Shown here: piece after piece, positions 62,247 through 64,000 of the stretch
Numbering within the stretch: the stretch's first letter is position 1
Layout of the letters: each line of letters starts with the position of its first letter
NCBI GenBank assembly: GCA_041395385.1
Contig: JAWLAN010000016.1
Coordinates: 60,015 to 124,014, forward strand
DNA length: 64,000 bases
Direction of reading: 5' to 3'
DNA from: JAJVHZ01 sp041395385
Lineage (GTDB): Bacteria > Pseudomonadota > Gammaproteobacteria > JAJPIJ01
Notes under the pieces: model-generated
Database searches by the model: none
What the model was told of the DNA's origin: nothing
Seen by the model: only the letters and a program-made list of their open reading frames with translations
Made by a program: the position numbers and the translations under genes

Positions 62247-63464
62247 GTGAACCATGCCGCGCCTTCCGTCACCGCCGCCCGTACGCCGCGTTCCACCTTC
62301 GTCACGGTGCTGGCCTGGACCGTCATCGCACTCAGCACACTGCTGCTGCCGATCAGCTTTTTGTCCTTGCTCATGGTGGCAACGGGCAGCCACGGCAGCT
62401 CCTCGGCGGACCCGATCGGATTCTTCATCGTGGTGCTGGGACCGCTCACCACGCTGGTGGCCGGTGTCGGCCTGCTGCGGCGCCGGCGGTGGGCGCTGGT
62501 GTATCTGGCGATGGCGCTGTGCGGCATCGTGGTCGCGAACGGCTTCGACCTCGCTCGCAATCCTTCAGCTCCCAGGACCTACGTTTCGCCGGGTGGCGTG
62601 CCGACGACGGTGATTCCGGCCGGACGGGATTACGTGGTTCAAACGTCGGTACTGATCGCCATCAGCGCCGGGCTATTGGTCGCGCTGCTTTCGCGGAAGG
62701 TCCGGGGGGAGTTCGGATTCGGGACCGACGATCGCCCGTCCAGCGCGGCAGCCGGCGCGCCGCCGATGTCGGTAACGGGAACCGTCGGCCAGCCGCCTGC
62801 GGTGGGTGTCGTTGGAACGCCGCCGGTGCAGACGGCCGGGCCTGCGGATCGCGAACGGGGCTGGCGGGTCGGCCATCGGGGCCGCGACTGCATGTATTAC
62901 GAAGAATGGCGCGAAGGGACGTGGCAGCGCCTCGAAATCAGCGGCGAGTTGCTGACGGGGCGGGCGCACCACGTGATCTACTTCGATTCGCCGCAACGCT
63001 GGCTGGAGTATCCCGAGTGGGCACGCCACCGACGCGACGAGATCATCGCCAGGATCAAGGGGGAGTTCCGACAACCGGACTACGAGTATGACGGCGATGT
63101 TCCGCACGCCGCCGCGCCGTCGCCGGGGATCGCGGCACCGAATCCGACCGCGCCCCGACCATCGCACCGCACGGCTGCGACGGCCCGATCCGGCAGAGTG
63201 AAACCGAACGCCGCGCTCCTGATCGCGGTGACGGTGCTTCTGGCCGTGACGATGGGCATGGGCTGGCTGGTTACCAGCGGTCTGAGCAAGGGCGAGACAT
63301 ACTTGCCCACCAAGCGCGCGACGCAGCGGCGGGTCGTCGTCCGCCAGGAGGAGCCCGCGACGTTCTGGGCCTCCCTGGGGCTTTACTCGGCCCTCGGTGC
63401 CGGCACGCTGGGCCTCGCCGGCTGGCTGGTGCGCGAATCATTCCGGCAGCGGCGGCCGAAGTAA
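62247..63464 (+). CDS. Unrecognised membrane protein with a central soluble domain
   Basis: 405 residues from a GTG start (NHAAPSVTAARTP). Four hydrophobic helices in residues 15-150, a soluble part (about 155-320) with GWRVGHRGRDCMYYEEWREG and HHVIYFDSPQRWLEYPEWAR, Pro/Ala-rich flanks, then two C-terminal helices (about 325-350, 370-395). No family recognised. It lies between the NUDIX gene and the CRISPR array; base composition is somewhat less GC-extreme than the neighbours. No link to CRISPR function can be shown. Confidence 0.65.
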   Translation: MNHAAPSVTAARTPRSTFVTVLAWTVIALSTLLLPISFLSLLMVATGSHGSSSADPIGFFIVVLGPLTTLVAGVGLLRRRRWALVYLAMALCGIVVANGFDLARNPSAPRTYVSPGGVPTTVIPAGRDYVVQTSVLIAISAGLLVALLSRKVRGEFGFGTDDRPSSAAAGAPPMSVTGTVGQPPAVGVVGTPPVQTAGPADRERGWRVGHRGRDCMYYEEWREGTWQRLEISGELLTGRAHHVIYFDSPQRWLEYPEWARHRRDEIIARIKGEFRQPDYEYDGDVPHAAAPSPGIAAPNPTAPRPSHRTAATARSGRVKPNAALLIAVTVLLAVTMGMGWLVTSGLSKGETYLPTKRATQRRVVVRQEEPATFWASLGLYSALGAGTLGLAGWLVRESFRQRRPK

Positions 63465-63727
63465 GCCGCGCCGCGCGCAATCGCGGCGACCGCCTCCTTT
63501 CGCGCGCACTCCCGTGCAGAACCAAATCGCCCTGGAACACGACCCCTCGGGCCAGTCGATGCGGGAGCGGCTCGGCCGTGGGCCACACCAGGCGCCCGCT
63601 CAAAAGCTGGGTCTCACGGTCAGGTCGCATCGTTCCCGAGGGCGGAGGCGAGGCCGCCCGCTCCGGCTGGTTGTCGGCGGAGCGGCTGTGGTACAAGATC
63701 CGCAGCCGACGCCACTGCCGCAGCGCC
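63465..63727. other. Non-coding stretch between the membrane protein and the CRISPR array
   Basis: 263 bp. A minus-strand frame (including LLSGRLVWPTAEPLPHRLAR) runs through part of it and into the array, but has no clear start or family; I do not call it. It is on the trailer side of the array. Confidence 0.4.
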
Positions 63728-64000
63728 GAGGCGGTTGGGGAGGGGCGATTCGTTGCGGATAACGCCGGAGAACAACGGGGTCTGCGACCCTGAGCTTCAA
63801 TGAGGCCGCAGCGATTCGCTGCGGATAACGAACCGGATCCTCGACTATCTGGAGGGCAAGTTCGAGCTTCAATGAGGCCGCAGCGATTCGCTGCGGATAA
63901 CGCCGCCGCGCTCGCGGAGTTTGCAGGCCGCAAAATCGCTTCAATGAGGCCGCAGCGATTCGCTGCGGATAACGAACCGGATCCTCGACTATCTGGAGGG
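63728..64000 (-). CRISPR. CRISPR array, leader-distal end; continues beyond the right edge
   Basis: Three identical 36-bp repeats at 63794-63829, 63866-63901 and 63938-63973, and a degenerate terminal copy at 63728-63763 (last 19 bases kept with one change). On the minus strand the repeat begins GTTATCCGCAGCG, has the hairpin CCGCAGCG-AAT-CGCTGCGG and ends CCTCATTGAAGC. The ATTGAAGC end is the usual crRNA 5' handle, so transcription is probably leftward with the leader outside the window, which fits the decayed repeat at the left end. Spacers: 63764-63793 (30 bp), 63830-63865 and 63902-63937 (36 bp each), 63974-64000 (cut). The last equals the first 27 bases of 63830-63865. No cas genes in view; subtype not assigned. 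Confidence 0.95.

Noticed and set aside
63600..63944. Minus-strand frame through the CRISPR array
   Set aside because: Its repeats of RYPQRIAAASLK are simply the translated CRISPR repeat.
1..64000. tRNA, rRNA, IS element or prophage genes
   Set aside because: None recognised on either strand; absence is by eye and short RNAs could be missed.

Overview
The window is GC-rich, almost fully coding DNA of gammaproteobacterial character. Supporting features are the block of an alaC-type aminotransferase, hom, thrC, an RpfE-type gene, prfB and lysS, the pair rng-yhdP, a cydP-cydA-cydB-cydX bd oxidase operon, pseudaminic/legionaminic-type and WbpB/D/E sugar genes, and a CRP-type site. A Chromatiales-like lineage is plausible, but I cannot name a genus. 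I saw no rRNA, tRNA, transposase or integrase gene.

Region 1 (1-16740) is a surface-polysaccharide locus, mostly on the minus strand. Its distal part encodes two sugar pathways. One is LegB, LegC and a hydrolysing UDP-GlcNAc 2-epimerase (cut by the left edge), the start of a legionaminic-type route. The other is WbpB, WbpD and WbpE, which make a 2,3-diacetamido uronic acid, fed by a TviB/WbpA-type dehydrogenase at 14444-15730. A surface-sugar type HisF/HisH ammonia donor pair lies between them. The WbpB-led operon has a perfect ops element in its leader, and a RfaH-like NusG paralogue is encoded 2.4 kb away, so processive antitermination is the likely control. A MarR-type EPS regulator has a palindrome over its own start codon. 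ManC, an O-antigen ligase/polymerase, Ugd and a UDP-glucuronate 4-epimerase-like gene complete the locus. A four-helix-bundle (S23) gene flanked by heptad repeats sits inside it.

Region 2 (16800-33500) holds housekeeping and signalling genes: a HIT protein, a lipoprotein, a DJ-1/PfpI protein, MscL, a macro-domain protein, an SMR transporter, a HAD phosphatase, an M17 aminopeptidase, a chemoreceptor with two tandem sigma-28 promoters, an alpha/beta hydrolase, ArgG, two tandem GGDEF proteins with degenerate EAL domains (the first behind a perfect CRP-type site), and a CPA1 antiporter.

Region 3 (33549-36525) is a compact metal-binding RiPP operon: precursor HvfA, MNIO enzyme HvfB, partner HvfC, then a DoxX protein. 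The precursor is unusual because two canonical EF-hands are embedded between EGKCG modification motifs. This is the most interesting system in the window.

Region 4 (36555-62187) is core metabolism: LysS, RF2 with its programmed frameshift, a response-regulator GGDEF-EAL protein, an RpfE-like protein, ThrC (with an extra Cys-rich insert), homoserine dehydrogenase, an AlaC-type aminotransferase, TldD, a GlcD-type oxidase, a GlgC homologue that has lost its active-site motifs, RNase G, YhdP, an OmpA-domain protein with 44-residue repeats next to a helix-hairpin-helix protein, the bd oxidase operon including the tiny cydX, and a NUDIX hydrolase.

Region 5 (62247-64000) has an unrecognised six-helix membrane protein and the leader-distal end of a CRISPR array cut by the window edge. 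Two visible spacers of the array are the same. No cas genes are in view.
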